Source of the DNA: an uncultured Ilumatobacter sp.
GTDB taxonomy: Bacteria > Actinomycetota > Acidimicrobiia > Acidimicrobiales > Ilumatobacteraceae
Direction: 5' to 3'
Length of the DNA stretch: 64,000 nucleotides
Assembly (NCBI GenBank): GCA_905182555.1
Contig: CAJJBX010000017.1
Location: 1-64,000 of the forward strand
Below, piece by piece: positions 26,981-36,423 of this stretch; the first letter of the stretch is position 1, and each line of letters opens with the position of its first letter. The position numbers and the translations under genes are program-made. The notes under the pieces were generated by a model that was given only the letters and a program-made list of their open reading frames with translations, did no database searches and was not told where the DNA came from.

Positions 26981-27667
26981 TCACGGCTTGCGGCGCGGGA
27001 TGCTGGTGCGGCGAAGCGCTGTTCGCGCAACTCGGCGGCTTTGGCGACGTGAGCGACGCATCTCGATCCGGGCGGCCGTGACCGGTGCAACATCGGCCGC
27101 GTTCCAAACCTTCCAGAATCGCTGGAGTGCCGTGATTGAAGTAAGAACCAGCATGATCCAGAGAATCGGAATGAGGAGGACATTGAAGGCGAGACCGACG
27201 AGGATCGCAATAATCCGCTCAGCGCGCTCCATCAGACCACCTTTGGCTTCGATTCCAAGCGACTCTGCCTTTGCCCGCTGGTAGCTGATCACCGATGAAA
27301 TCGACGCCACGGCGAACGGAAGCAGCACGAGGCGGGGATCTTCGGTCAGCGCGAAATGCCAGCCGATACCACCAAGCAGCAGCGAGTCGGTGACGCGGTC
27401 GACCGTCGAGTCAAAAAAGGCACCCCGTTGGCTGGAGGTTCCTGAGGCTTTGGCCAGAGCACCGTCGAGGAGGTCGGGGAGCGCTGCCAGAATCACGAGG
27501 GCAAGTCCGACCCAGAGACGACCGAAACCAATGGCAACTGCCGCTGCGATGCCGACCAGCAGGCCAACGATGGTGAGGTGGTCGGGGGTCAAGCGGGTCT
27601 TACGCAAAAGTGCGCCGATCGGCTTGACCGCTCTGTCGACCGGCTTTCTGAAGGTGCCGTCAAACAT
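26981..27667 (-). CDS. pgsA: CDP-alcohol phosphatidyltransferase, probable phosphatidylinositol phosphate synthase
   Basis: Integral membrane enzyme that would join CDP-diacylglycerol and inositol 1-phosphate. The 228 residues have about six helices and the CDP-OH motif DLLDGALAKASGTSSQRG followed by AFFDSTVDR. All aspartates are present, but the usual Arg after DGxxA is Lys. The C-terminus is very basic (RRSRRQSRRVARTALRR). Its place between HIT and patA/pimA supports phosphatidylinositol phosphate synthase (PgsA1) over phosphatidylglycerol phosphate synthase. Confidence 0.88.
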   Translation of the reverse strand: MFDGTFRKPVDRAVKPIGALLRKTRLTPDHLTIVGLLVGIAAAVAIGFGRLWVGLALVILAALPDLLDGALAKASGTSSQRGAFFDSTVDRVTDSLLLGGIGWHFALTEDPRLVLLPFAVASISSVISYQRAKAESLGIEAKGGLMERAERIIAILVGLAFNVLLIPILWIMLVLTSITALQRFWKVWNAADVAPVTAARIEMRRSRRQSRRVARTALRRTSIPRRKP

Positions 27668-27679
27668 GTTGCAACGACC

Positions 27680-28192
27680 TTACTCGGTCTCGTCGTTCTC
27701 CTCGATGAGGTGCTCCAGGATTCGCCCGTCGACTGCATCGACCAGAACCAGGCCGCGCTGGACGGGGGGTTCTTCGGCCGAGTAGCAGAGCACGCGCCAT
27801 GTCGGGCGGCTCCGAAAGCCACGCCAGACCTGCTGTGCCGAGGCATGTCCGACGGCAAAACCGACTGCACCCTGGGCGGCAACAAGCGCTTGCTTTTCGT
27901 CCACAGTCATCCGCCAGCCACTCGTGATCGAGAAGATTCCAACAGCGCCAAGCACCACAGCTCCGACGAGCCAGCCAGTGTTCACCACGGCTACGTCGGT
28001 GGCAACGAAGTAGACGAGCGCAGCAATTGCTGCAAGGCCCAGGTATATCGCTCCCGGCCAGCGCCGACGGCTGTTGTCGGGAAAGAGATAGGCGCCGACG
28101 AACCCAGCTGGGTTCAAGTCGTCAGGCAGCACGTCGATCTGGTCGTCGGTCATCACCGCAGAGTCTACGAGCGCTACATCGACGTCGGCCAC
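27680..28192 (-). CDS. Uncharacterised two-helix membrane protein in the PIM operon
   Basis: I do not recognise a family. The start may be the GTG at 28192 or the ATG at 28153 (MTDDQIDVLPDDLNPAGF). After a short acidic N-terminus come two adjacent hydrophobic helices (WPGAIYLGLAAIAALVYFVA and WLVGAVVLGAVGIFSI). A soluble C-terminal part of about 80 residues follows, with VLCYSAEEPPVQRGLVLVDA and an acidic end. It lies between the HIT gene and pgsA, 12 bp before pgsA. A role in phosphatidylinositol or PIM synthesis is a guess from position alone. Confidence 0.75.
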   Translation of the reverse strand: MADVDVALVDSAVMTDDQIDVLPDDLNPAGFVGAYLFPDNSRRRWPGAIYLGLAAIAALVYFVATDVAVVNTGWLVGAVVLGAVGIFSITSGWRMTVDEKQALVAAQGAVGFAVGHASAQQVWRGFRSRPTWRVLCYSAEEPPVQRGLVLVDAVDGRILEHLIEENDETE

Positions 28193-28242
28193 CTGAGATT
28201 CCCGGGACCCGGTATCTCAGGAACCGCTATCTCAGTAAATGT

Positions 28243-28764
28243 TCAGGCGGTCTGCGCGTTCCAGGCTGTACGGATGCGACTGGCAGTAACAACGAGAGCC
28301 TCAGGCAGCGTCTGGGCGTTGGCAATCGTTGACATGAAGTTCGAGTCGCCAGTCCACCGCGGAACGACGTGCATGTGGAGATGCGTGGGGATTGAGCCGC
28401 CAGCCGGACGGCCCAGATTGAGCCCGATGTTCATGCCGTGGGGTTTGTACTCCGCACGCACCACCGCAGCCGCCTGCGTCGTGACGGCCCAGAGCTCAGC
28501 GTTCTCCTCGGCCGTCAGCAGCTCGATTTCCGCCACCTCGCGGTACGGCAGCACGAGCACGTGACCGGACGTGTACGGATGAATATTGACGATCGAGAAG
28601 ACGTGCTCGGCACGGTGCACGATGTGCGTCTCCTCGTCTGGCAAGCCCGACTCGAGTAACTGAGTGAACACGCTCGAATCGTTTGCTTCCAGGCCCTTTG
28701 CCTGAGTGGCTCCCGCCCCGACCACGTAGCTCGAACGCCACCCTGACCAGATCTGTTCGAGCAT
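28243..28764 (-). CDS. HIT-domain protein, probable AP4A phosphorylase
   Basis: Histidine-triad nucleotide hydrolase or phosphorylase. The 173 residues contain NIHPYTSGHVLVLPYREVAE, NIGLNLGRPAGGSIPTHLH and the triad HLHMHVVPRW. The mycobacterial protein at the same place in the thrS-HIT-pgsA-patA-pimA cluster is a diadenosine tetraphosphate phosphorylase, so the same activity is likely. Its ATG overlaps the thrS stop by one base (TGATG), implying coupling. Link to threonyl-tRNA synthetase is attractive because synthetases make AP4A, but this is inference. Confidence 0.9.
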   Translation of the reverse strand: MLEQIWSGWRSSYVVGAGATQAKGLEANDSSVFTQLLESGLPDEETHIVHRAEHVFSIVNIHPYTSGHVLVLPYREVAEIELLTAEENAELWAVTTQAAAVVRAEYKPHGMNIGLNLGRPAGGSIPTHLHMHVVPRWTGDSNFMSTIANAQTLPEALVVTASRIRTAWNAQTA

Positions 28765-30782
28765 CAGGCCTGCAGCGCTGCCGTCTGAGCGTCGGCGACT
28801 TCTGCTTGGAAGCGCTCAACAAAACCATCGAGTGGCACATCACGCTCGACGTCAGGCGCGCCTTCGGCCTGCATGTCGGTGCGAACATTGACGCCAACGG
28901 TGCGCGCTGCGACGTCGTCGTCGCCCACGACGAGAACGTATGGGATCTTGTCGATTTTGCCGTTACGGATGCGTTTACCGAGACCATCGTCCGCAACCGC
29001 CATGTCGACGCGTGCGCCTGCTGCCTTGAGTGCCGCAACCACTTCTGCGGCGTACTCCTCGTGCGGTGACGACACAGGCAGGACCCGGACCTGCACAGGC
29101 GCCAGCCATGTCGGGAAGTTGCCGGCGTAGTGCTCAATGAGCACGCCGAAGAATCGTTCGATCGAGCCCATCAGGGCACGGTGCAACATGATCGGCCGGT
29201 GCCGGTTGTTGTCAGCGCCGACGTACTCGAGGTCGAACCGCTCGGGAAGCTGGAAGTCGGCCTGGATAGTCGAGAGCTGCCAGGACCGGCCAATCGCATC
29301 TCGCACATCGATGTCGATCTTGGGGCCGTAAAAGGCTGCATCGCCCTCTTTGACCGCGTACTCGAGGCCGTGGGAGTCGAGCGCCTCACGGAGCGCCGTC
29401 GTTGCGGTCTCCCAGATCTCGTCGGTGCCGACCGACTTGTCAGGGTCACGCGTCGACAGGTTGAACGTGAAGTCTTCGAAACCAAACGCACGAAGGACAG
29501 ACAGCACAAAGTCGAGGAGGCCAGCAACTTCGCCTGCGAGCTGTTCTTCGGTGCAGTAAATATGGCTGTCGTCCTGGGTGAAGCCACGGATCCGCATGAG
29601 GCCGTGCAGCGTGCCGGCGCGCTCGTAGCGGTACACAGTGCCCAGCTCAAAGAGTCGGAGCGGCAGCTCGCGATAGCTGCGCTGACGGCTGTCAAAAATC
29701 AAACAGTGCATCGGGCAGTTCATCGGCTTGGGGTAATACGTGCCGTTGTCCATCTCCATTGGCGGGTACATACCGTCGGCGTAAAAGTCGAGGTGGCCAG
29801 ACGTCTCGAAGAGGTTCGCATTTGCGAGGTGCGGCGAATAGACGAAGTCGTAACCGCCACTCTCGTGACGCTGACGGCTGTAATCCTCCATCAGTTTGCG
29901 GATGATGGCGCCTTTCGGGTGCCACACGGCGAGCCCGCCACCGAGCTTGCTCGGGAAGCTGAGCAGGTCTTGTTCGACAGCGATCTTGCGGTGATCGCGC
30001 TTGAGTGCCTCTTCAAGCTGATGGAGGTGCTCGGCCAGCGCCTGCTTCGACTCCCAGGCCGTGCCGTAGACGCGCTGAAGCTGGGGGCCCTTCTCGTTGC
30101 CGCGCCAGTACGAGCCCGAGACCCGCTGCAGCTTGAAGAAGGCAAGCTTGCCGGTGCTAGGCACGTGCGGCCCGACACACATGTCGACGAACTCGTCGGT
30201 GTTGCGGTACGCGCTGATCACGCCGCCGCCGCTGACTTCGCCAGCGTCTTCTGAGTCGGCTGCGCCGCCCTCTTGCTGAATCGACTCGACGCGCTCGATG
30301 ATCTCGACCTTGTACGGCTGGTCGGCGAACAGTTCCTTCGCCTCAGCCATCGTGTGCTCGGACCGCGTGAATGGCTGGTTCTGCTTGACGATCTCCTTCA
30401 TCTGCTTCTCGATGACTGTCAGATCGTCGTCGTTGAACGTCTTGCCGTCGGGCAGATCGAAGTCGTAATAGAAGCCGTTCTCGATAGCTGGGCCGATCGT
30501 GAACTTTGCACCCGGGTAAAGCTGCGTCACCGCCTGCGCAAGGACGTGCGCCGTCGAGTGGCGCAGGACGTGGCGGCCTTCGTCCGTGTTGTTTGTGATG
30601 ACCGACACCACATCGCCCTCGGCCAGCGTTGTGGTGAGGTCAGTCTCGTGCCCGGCAATCGTTGCGGCCACAGCGGCCTTGCGGAGGCCTGAACCAATCG
30701 ACGCGGCGAGGTCGAGGACTGTTGAGCCTTCGGGCAGTTCGCGCGTCGTTCCGTCAGGAAGCGAGATCGTGATGTTCGACAT
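28764..30782 (-). CDS. thrS: Threonyl-tRNA synthetase
   Basis: Class II synthetase, 672 residues, complete. In order: TGS domain (LPDGTTRELPEGSTVLDLAA), the HxxxH editing domain (LRHSTAHVLAQAV with the C-x3-H half in DMCVGPHV), and the catalytic core with zinc ligands in PMNCPMHCLIF. Motif 2 is in GTVYRYERAGTLHGLMRIRG and motif 3 in LMGSIERFFGVLIEH. The C-terminal anticodon domain ends the protein. It leads the HIT-pgsA-patA-pimA run. About 75 bp upstream show no T-box. Confidence 0.97.
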   Translation of the reverse strand: MSNITISLPDGTTRELPEGSTVLDLAASIGSGLRKAAVAATIAGHETDLTTTLAEGDVVSVITNNTDEGRHVLRHSTAHVLAQAVTQLYPGAKFTIGPAIENGFYYDFDLPDGKTFNDDDLTVIEKQMKEIVKQNQPFTRSEHTMAEAKELFADQPYKVEIIERVESIQQEGGAADSEDAGEVSGGGVISAYRNTDEFVDMCVGPHVPSTGKLAFFKLQRVSGSYWRGNEKGPQLQRVYGTAWESKQALAEHLHQLEEALKRDHRKIAVEQDLLSFPSKLGGGLAVWHPKGAIIRKLMEDYSRQRHESGGYDFVYSPHLANANLFETSGHLDFYADGMYPPMEMDNGTYYPKPMNCPMHCLIFDSRQRSYRELPLRLFELGTVYRYERAGTLHGLMRIRGFTQDDSHIYCTEEQLAGEVAGLLDFVLSVLRAFGFEDFTFNLSTRDPDKSVGTDEIWETATTALREALDSHGLEYAVKEGDAAFYGPKIDIDVRDAIGRSWQLSTIQADFQLPERFDLEYVGADNNRHRPIMLHRALMGSIERFFGVLIEHYAGNFPTWLAPVQVRVLPVSSPHEEYAAEVVAALKAAGARVDMAVADDGLGKRIRNGKIDKIPYVLVVGDDDVAARTVGVNVRTDMQAEGAPDVERDVPLDGFVERFQAEVADAQTAALQA

Positions 30783-30857
30783 GAACCGCCAGGATAGAAG
30801 CGATGGCCCGTTGTCCGGCGAACGGTTTCGGATTGACCGCTGCTCAGGGATCTCTGC

Positions 30858-31640
30858 TCAGCTGTTTGCGGCCAGCGCGATTCTTGCTTCGTCGGCCTGC
30901 CGCTGCTCGAACCGGTTGGCCGCGTCGGTGACATGGCCCACTCGGGCCGCAACAATCGGCTCCGATTCAGCGGTCTGGCCGTGGTACTGGTTGACGTAGG
31001 TCTGGCCGGAGAGCTCGCGAACCTCGAACATGACCTCATCGATCATCGATCGCCAAGCCATGTGCTCAGCGCCGCGGTTCATGTACCGCTCGGGTTTGAT
31101 CGGACGACCGATCTTGATTTCAGCGGCCCTACGCAGCTTGGGGACCTTGGCATCGGGTGGCTGGATTTCGTCGGTTCCAATGATGCCAACCGGATAGATC
31201 GGGCAGCCGACCTTCATGGCCAGGCGCGCTGCACCGGTGCGGCCCTTGCCGAGGGTGCCGTCGCGGCTCCGGGTGCCTTCGGGATAAATCCCGAACAACT
31301 CGCCCCGGTTGAGTACTTTTTCAGCTGCGTCGAGCGCACCGTTGCTCGCAGATCCGCCCGAACGGTCGATCGGGATCATGCCCATCGCCGGGAACAAAAA
31401 TTTGGTCTTCCAGGAGTCCATGTACTCGGCCTTGCCCACAAGCGAAATGTTGCGGGGCACGGTAAAAGCCAAGAACGCAGAATCGAGGAACGAGATGTGG
31501 TTTGGGCACAGAATTGCGGGGCCGTTGGCTGGAAGGCGTTCGTAGCCACTGAGCTTGATGTCCCACAGTTTCGACATCACGGGAGCACCGATTTTGCGCA
31601 CCCGACGTTGCAGGGTGCCAGCTCCTGGGCCATCGCTCAT
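30858..31640 (-). CDS. plsC: 1-acyl-sn-glycerol-3-phosphate acyltransferase (PlsC family)
   Basis: Makes phosphatidic acid from lysophosphatidic acid at the membrane. Motif I is NHISFLD (H-x4-D), motif III is GIYPEGTRSRDG, and motif IV is CPIYPVGIIG. The ATG at 31640 (MSDGPGAGTLQRRVRK) gives about 260 residues. A TTG at 31718 abutting the mshC stop would add 26 residues and would be compatible with coupling. The C-terminal 60 residues are charged and variable. It lies between mshC and thrS, close to the phospholipid genes. Confidence 0.88.
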   Translation of the reverse strand: MSDGPGAGTLQRRVRKIGAPVMSKLWDIKLSGYERLPANGPAILCPNHISFLDSAFLAFTVPRNISLVGKAEYMDSWKTKFLFPAMGMIPIDRSGGSASNGALDAAEKVLNRGELFGIYPEGTRSRDGTLGKGRTGAARLAMKVGCPIYPVGIIGTDEIQPPDAKVPKLRRAAEIKIGRPIKPERYMNRGAEHMAWRSMIDEVMFEVRELSGQTYVNQYHGQTAESEPIVAARVGHVTDAANRFEQRQADEARIALAANS

Positions 31641-31718
31641 GAAAGCCAACAGTAGAGCACCGAGATTACGCAGGGAAGGCGACCGGGTGAACGCGCCGTA
31701 AATCGAGGCGCACGCCAA

Positions 31719-32842
31719 TCACTCGAAGTTGACGCCAAGCAGTTCTGCTGCTTCGCGGACACCGTGGCCTGCTGCAGCAGCAGCATCGATCGCAACGAGC
31801 GCTCCCGGCGTGTCGAGGTCGTCGTCGAGGCGCTCGCGCACCTGGTCGAGCAGTTCGAGATTGGACGCATCGTTGGCGAGCCACGATTCGAGGCGCGCCT
31901 TGTTGCGCGGCATCAGCTCGTCATCCCATTCCCATTCGACCCGGTAATTGTGCTCGATGATTGCGAGGCGAATCGAGCGCGGGTCGTACTCCTCGCGCAG
32001 TGCATCGACGAACACGAGGTTGCCGAGGCTCTTCGACATTTTCTGGCCATCCATCGAGATGAGTGCCGTATGCATCCAGTGCTTGACGAACTGCTCGCCG
32101 GTCGCCGCTTCGGACTGCGCCTTTTCGCACTCGTGGTGCGGGAAGATCAGGTCCGCACCGCCCCCGTGGAGATCAATCGTCGTACCGAGCTCGCGCAGGG
32201 CGAGGGCGGAACACTCGATGTGCCAGCCCGGACGGCCTGCGCCCCACATCGTGTCCCACGCCGGCTCATCAGATGCCGAGGGGTGCCACAAAACGAAGTC
32301 GAGCGGAGACTTCTTGTTCGGGTCGTCGACCTTGCCGCCACGTTCTTTGGCGTAGGCAATCATCTGCTCTTCGGAATAGCCGCTCATTGAACCAAACGAG
32401 TCGACCTTCGATACGTCGAAGTAAACCGAGCCGCCCGCCTCGTAGGCGAAGCCTCGGTCGAGGACCATGCCGATGAAGCCCCGAATGTCAGGGATGGCCG
32501 AGAATAATCCCAGACGCCCGCGACCGGCAGCGCATTGAGTGCTTCCATGTCGCGCTCGAAGCGAGCTTCTTCCGATGCGGCAAGGTCGAGGTAGTGCACG
32601 CCAAGCTCACGAGCTTTGGCGAACAACGGGTCGTCGACGTCGGTGACATTGCGGACACACCTGACGGTGTGGCCCATGTCAATCAGCCGGCGTTGCAGCA
32701 TGTCGTATGCAATAAATGTGGCCGCGTGGCCGAGATGCGTTGCGTCGTAGGGCGTAATACCGCACGTGTACATCAGGACGTTCTCGCCTGGCTCGAAGGG
32801 GACGATTTGGCGGCGCGCTGTGTCGAAAAGTTGCATTGTCAT
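31719..32842 (-). CDS. mshC: Cysteine:1D-myo-inosityl 2-amino-2-deoxy-glucoside ligase MshC, frameshifted
   Basis: ATP-dependent ligase of mycothiol synthesis, related to cysteinyl-tRNA synthetase. Zinc and nucleotide motifs are present: MYTCGITPYDATHLGHAATF, VRNVTDVDDPLFAKAREL, PGWHIECSALALRELG, DLIFPHHECEKAQSE and GQKMSKSLGNLV. GITPYDATHLGHAAT and the short C-terminus (no anticodon domain) separate MshC from CysRS. The N part (to ALNALPVAG) and the rest (SAIPDIRGFIGMVLDRG) are in different frames; the break is at about 32502-32524, where about 23 bp stand for the expected 24. Upstream is divergent fabI. Confidence 0.88.
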
Positions 32843-33074
32843 CGCTCAACGCTCGCAGTGCCCTGTTTCATTCCTATCGATATCACAGGCTCAGGGTGCC
32901 ACATCGCTGCCGCGCCCCCGCAGGTCTTGGGCGCGAGTCACAGCTCCCACCACCGATTCAGCCCCGTTTTATGTACTCAAAAAACACGGCCGAGTTTTGC
33001 GTGAGCGATTCCAGCGACCGACGCTCTCACCGCTCACACAAAAACAGGGCGCTCCAGCGACTACGTTTCGGCGG
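32843..33074. other. Divergent intergenic region between mshC and fabI
   Basis: These 232 bp separate the mshC start (minus) from the fabI start (plus) and must hold both promoters. There is an A+T-rich patch around 32968-32995 (gttttatgtactcaaaaaac) suitable for a -10 region. I cannot assign hexamers with confidence. A plus-strand frame runs through it into fabI, but its codons do not look like FabI. Confidence 0.5.
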
Positions 33075-33857
33075 ATGGGTCTGCTCGACGGAAAAAACAT
33101 CGTGATCACCGGAGTCCTCACCGATGCGTCGCTCGCATTCGGCGTGGCAAAGATTGCGCAGGAACAGGGTGCGAACATTGTCCTTACGGGCGCTGGGCGA
33201 GCGCTGCGCTTGACGCAACGCACCGCGCGCAAGCTCGGTACGAACCCAGACGGTTCCGAAATCGAAGTGTTCGAGCTCGATGTCACCGTGCCCGAGCACG
33301 GTGTCGCTGTACGTGAGGCGCTGGCAACAAAGTGGGGGCGCGTCGATGGCGTGTTGCACGCTGTTGGTTTCGCACCTGCGTCGTGCCTCGGTGACAACTT
33401 TATGGACGCCCCGTGGGACGACGTCGCCATTGCCATGCACGTGTCGACCTACTCGCTCAAAGCCCTTGCCGACGCGTTCGTGCCGCTCATGCAACCGGGC
33501 GGCTCAATTGTCGGCCTCGACTTCGACAACTCGGTCACCTGGCCCGCATACAACTGGATGGGCGTTGCCAAGTCGGCGCTCCAAAGCCTGTCGCGCTACC
33601 TGGCAAAAGAGCTCGGGCCTCAGGGCATTCGTTGCAACCTCGTTGCCGCCGGCCCGATCCGCACGATGGCCGCGAAGTCGATCCCCGGCTTTGCCAAGTT
33701 TGAAGACGTGTGGGACGGCCGCGCTCCCCTGGGCTGGGATGTCAACGACTCCGAGCCCGTCGCCCGCACTGTGTGCGCCATGCTCTCTGACTGGTTCCCA
33801 AAGACAACCGGCGAGATCGTCCACTGCGACGGCGGCTTCCACTCCACTGGCGTCTGA
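33075..33857 (+). CDS. fabI: Enoyl-[acyl-carrier-protein] reductase (NADH), FabI/InhA type
   Basis: Catalyses the last reduction of fatty-acid elongation. From the ATG at 33075 (MGLLDGKNIVITGVLTDAS) it is 260 residues, with the Rossmann segment near the N-terminus, DGVLHAVGFAP, and the active-site pattern AYNWMGVAKSAL (Tyr-x6-Lys). LVAAGPIRTMAAKSIPGF and GEIVHCDGGFHSTG complete the family profile. The GVLTDASLAFG loop resembles actinobacterial InhA. The reading frame is open upstream to 32766, but that part is not FabI. Its neighbours face away or converge, so it is probably a single-gene transcript. Confidence 0.93.
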   Translation: MGLLDGKNIVITGVLTDASLAFGVAKIAQEQGANIVLTGAGRALRLTQRTARKLGTNPDGSEIEVFELDVTVPEHGVAVREALATKWGRVDGVLHAVGFAPASCLGDNFMDAPWDDVAIAMHVSTYSLKALADAFVPLMQPGGSIVGLDFDNSVTWPAYNWMGVAKSALQSLSRYLAKELGPQGIRCNLVAAGPIRTMAAKSIPGFAKFEDVWDGRAPLGWDVNDSEPVARTVCAMLSDWFPKTTGEIVHCDGGFHSTGV

Positions 33858-33891
33858 ACGGGTCGGCTCTTGAGATCGGTCATCAGATCGA

Positions 33892-34191
33892 TCATCGACG
33901 ACGAGTTGCTCCGCGTCCGGCAGAGGCCTGCAGCACGAGCAACAACAGCACCGCGCCGATCGCTGCGACGCCGATACTCCGTAGGGAAAACTCCTTGACT
34001 CGCTCACTGTCGATCGCGGACATCAGCCAGCCGCCGATGAGCGCGTCGCGCACGCCGACGACCATCGTGTAGATGCAGCCGCTCCGGTCGTCCTTGACAA
34101 TCCATCGGGCGATGCCACCAGCAATCAATCCAACGATGATCCAGCCAACGATGCTTGTGGAGGTAACGCTAGCGAGGGGCCCAACACCCAC
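33892..34191 (-). CDS. GlsB/YeaQ/YmgE-like small membrane protein
   Basis: Of 99 residues, the Transgly_assoc-type pattern is visible: [40 protein letters not shown] and a last helix ([20 protein letters not shown]) with a basic tail. Three membrane helices are predicted. Members of this family are often induced by stress but have no known activity. Arg-Asp in [12 protein letters not shown] replaces the usual Leu-Gly of the family, which is odd inside a helix and could be another base error. It converges with fabI and diverges from the next gene. Confidence 0.78.
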   Translation of the reverse strand: MGVGPLASVTSTSIVGWIIVGLIAGGIARWIVKDDRSGCIYTMVVGVRDALIGGWLMSAIDSERVKEFSLRSIGVAAIGAVLLLLVLQASAGRGATRRR

Positions 34192-34263
34192 TTGGTTTCG
34201 GCCTTGTCCGGTGGCGCTTCAGACACCGTCATCGCCGCTTTCTGCGGCGTTACCCTCCCGACG

Positions 34264-36381
34264 ATGAACAGGCTTGCCGACGAGACGTCTCCCTACCTGC
34301 GCCAGCACCGCGACAATCCAGTCGACTGGTTCCCGTGGGGCGCCGATGCGTTTGCTGAGGCAAAGGCGCGCAACGTCCCCGTGCTGCTGTCGGTCGGATA
34401 CTCGTCGTGTCACTGGTGCCACGTAATGGCCCATGAATGCTTCGAAGACGCCGAAGTCGCAGCGCAGATGAACGAGATGTTCGTCAACGTCAAGGTAGAT
34501 CGCGAAGAACGCCCTGACGTCGACCAGCTCTATATGGATGCCGTGCAGGCCATGACCGGGCGCGGCGGCTGGCCAATGACCGTGTTCATGACGCCCGATG
34601 GCGAACCCTTTTACGGCGGCACGTACTTTCCAAAGGAACAGTTCCTCCAACTGCTGACCTCAATCACCGAGGTGTACACAGAGCGGCCCGACGACATTCG
34701 CAAGAACATCGGCCAGTTGATGACTGCCGTCAATCGCACCGCCGAGCTCTCAGCCGGTACTGAAATCCCTAACGTCGAACAACTCAACAACGCGGTGCAA
34801 GGACTCGGCAAGGCATTCGACCCCGAGTGGGGCGGGTTCGGCCAAGCCCCGAAGTTTCCGTCGACGTTCAACCTCGAACTCATGCTCCGCGCCTACATGT
34901 CAAACGGCGCCGACGCAGCCAAGGACATCATCGTCACCACCCTTGACGCCATGTGCTCGGGCGGGATGTACGACCACATCGGTGGCGGTTTCGCCCGCTA
35001 CTCGACCGACCGCGAATGGCTCACGCCGCACTTCGAAAAGATGCTGCCCGATCAGGCGCTGCTCGTGCGGACCTACCTCCACGCGTTCGTCGTGCTCGGC
35101 CAGCCGCAGTGGCGCCAGGTTCTCATCGAGACCATCGGCTACGTGCTCACCACAATGCAGCATCCCGACGGAGGTTGGTACTCCGCCGAAGACGCCGACT
35201 CCCCCGACGCGGAGGGCAAAGGCGTCGAGGGTTTGTTCCACACCTGGACGCCCGACGAGGCCCGTGCTGCGATGCACGACGTGAAGAAGGAGATCGTCGA
35301 GGCCACCATCGACTGGTACGACATTACCGACGAGGGCAACTACGAGATCGTCGATCACGGCGCCAAGGCCACCGACGACAGCAAGCAGGGCAAGAAGAAA
35401 AAGGTCGTCGCACCCGTTCGCCGCTCAATCCCCAACCGGTTGCAGGCCCGTGGCGTGCTCCAGCGACCCCGCGAGCTTGACTACGGCACCTTCCGGTTGG
35501 CCCAGGCCCGCAACGCCCGCACGCGACCCGGGCTCGACGACAAGATCGTCACCGAATGGAACGCCATGTTCCTCGCAACCCTCGCCGAGGCCGCATCGGT
35601 CTTCAACAATCCAACTTGGCTCGAGGCTGCGAAGAAGAACGGCGAGTTCCTACTCCGCGAACTCCGCCGACCCGACGGGCGCTGGAACCGCACCTGGCAT
35701 GCCGACGGGGCACCGCAGGCTCGCCACGAGGCGCTGGCCGCCGACCACGCCCACCTCGTCGACGCTTTCACCCGCCTCGCCGAAGCCACCGGCGAGTCAC
35801 GCTGGATGAGGGCAGCCGTCGAAACTGCCGACACGATGCTCGACTGGTTCTGGGACCCGGTCGAAGGTGGACTGTTCACGACCGCCGAAGATGCAGAGGC
35901 ACTGATTGCTCGCCAGAAGGATCTGACCGATACTGCCCTGCCGTCGGCGAACTCAACCGCAGCCTTGGCGCTGTACCGCCTCGCTGGCCTCACGGGAGAA
36001 ATGCGCTACACCAACCAGGCCGATCGCATCTTGCAGCTGCTCGGCACACAGGTCGACCAGGGCGTTGGCATGTTCTCGAACGCACTCATCGCAGCTGACC
36101 TGCGCCGTCGGGGCACGACCGAGGTCGTCATTGTCGGCGACCGGCCCGACCTCGTCCGCATGGCCCAGTCGGTCTGGCGGCCTGACACCGTGCTGGCCTG
36201 GGGTGAGCCCTACGACTCACCACTCTGGGATGGCCGCGAAGACGGCTACGTCTACGTCTGTCGAGATCACACATGCCAGGCACCCCAAGACACCGTCGAG
36301 GGCTTCAGTGAGCTCCTCACCGGCAAACGCATTTCGCTCCCGGTACGCCCGGAAGAAACGACCGCTGAAACTGGCACCTGA
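34264..36381 (+). CDS. DUF255 / thioredoxin-domain protein (YyaL, SPATA20 family)
   Basis: The ATG at 34264 gives 705 residues starting [20 protein letters not shown]. The N-terminal DUF255 thioredoxin-like domain carries [20 protein letters not shown] (CxxC-like SCHWC) and [28 protein letters not shown]. The C-terminal half is an alpha/alpha six-barrel like N-acylglucosamine 2-epimerases ([18 protein letters not shown]). A Lys-rich insert ([15 protein letters not shown]) sits near residue 375. The biochemical role of the family is unknown. It diverges from the GlsB-like gene by 72 bp and ends at a strong hairpin. Confidence 0.9.
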   Translation: MNRLADETSPYLRQHRDNPVDWFPWGADAFAEAKARNVPVLLSVGYSSCHWCHVMAHECFEDAEVAAQMNEMFVNVKVDREERPDVDQLYMDAVQAMTGRGGWPMTVFMTPDGEPFYGGTYFPKEQFLQLLTSITEVYTERPDDIRKNIGQLMTAVNRTAELSAGTEIPNVEQLNNAVQGLGKAFDPEWGGFGQAPKFPSTFNLELMLRAYMSNGADAAKDIIVTTLDAMCSGGMYDHIGGGFARYSTDREWLTPHFEKMLPDQALLVRTYLHAFVVLGQPQWRQVLIETIGYVLTTMQHPDGGWYSAEDADSPDAEGKGVEGLFHTWTPDEARAAMHDVKKEIVEATIDWYDITDEGNYEIVDHGAKATDDSKQGKKKKVVAPVRRSIPNRLQARGVLQRPRELDYGTFRLAQARNARTRPGLDDKIVTEWNAMFLATLAEAASVFNNPTWLEAAKKNGEFLLRELRRPDGRWNRTWHADGAPQARHEALAADHAHLVDAFTRLAEATGESRWMRAAVETADTMLDWFWDPVEGGLFTTAEDAEALIARQKDLTDTALPSANSTAALALYRLAGLTGEMRYTNQADRILQLLGTQVDQGVGMFSNALIAADLRRRGTTEVVIVGDRPDLVRMAQSVWRPDTVLAWGEPYDSPLWDGREDGYVYVCRDHTCQAPQDTVEGFSELLTGKRISLPVRPEETTAETGT

Positions 36382-36390
36382 TACAGCCGC

Positions 36391-36421
36391 TGTCACACTC
36401 TGGCCTGACCAGAGTGTGACA
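36391..36421. terminator. Perfect 13-bp hairpin between convergent genes
   Basis: TGTCACACTCTGG pairs perfectly with CCAGAGTGTGACA around the 5-base loop CCTGA. It begins 10 bp after the stop of the DUF255 gene and ends 2 bp before the stop of the nitroreductase gene. It therefore most likely ends transcription from both sides, although neither strand has a long T tract. Confidence 0.8.
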
Positions 36422-36423
36422 GG

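Noticed and set aside
29130-30254. 374-codon plus-strand frame opposite thrS
   Set aside because: thrS is complete on the other strand and fully conserved.
31719-32842. Cysteinyl-tRNA synthetase
   Set aside because: GITPYDATHLGHAAT and the absence of an anticodon-binding domain identify MshC instead.
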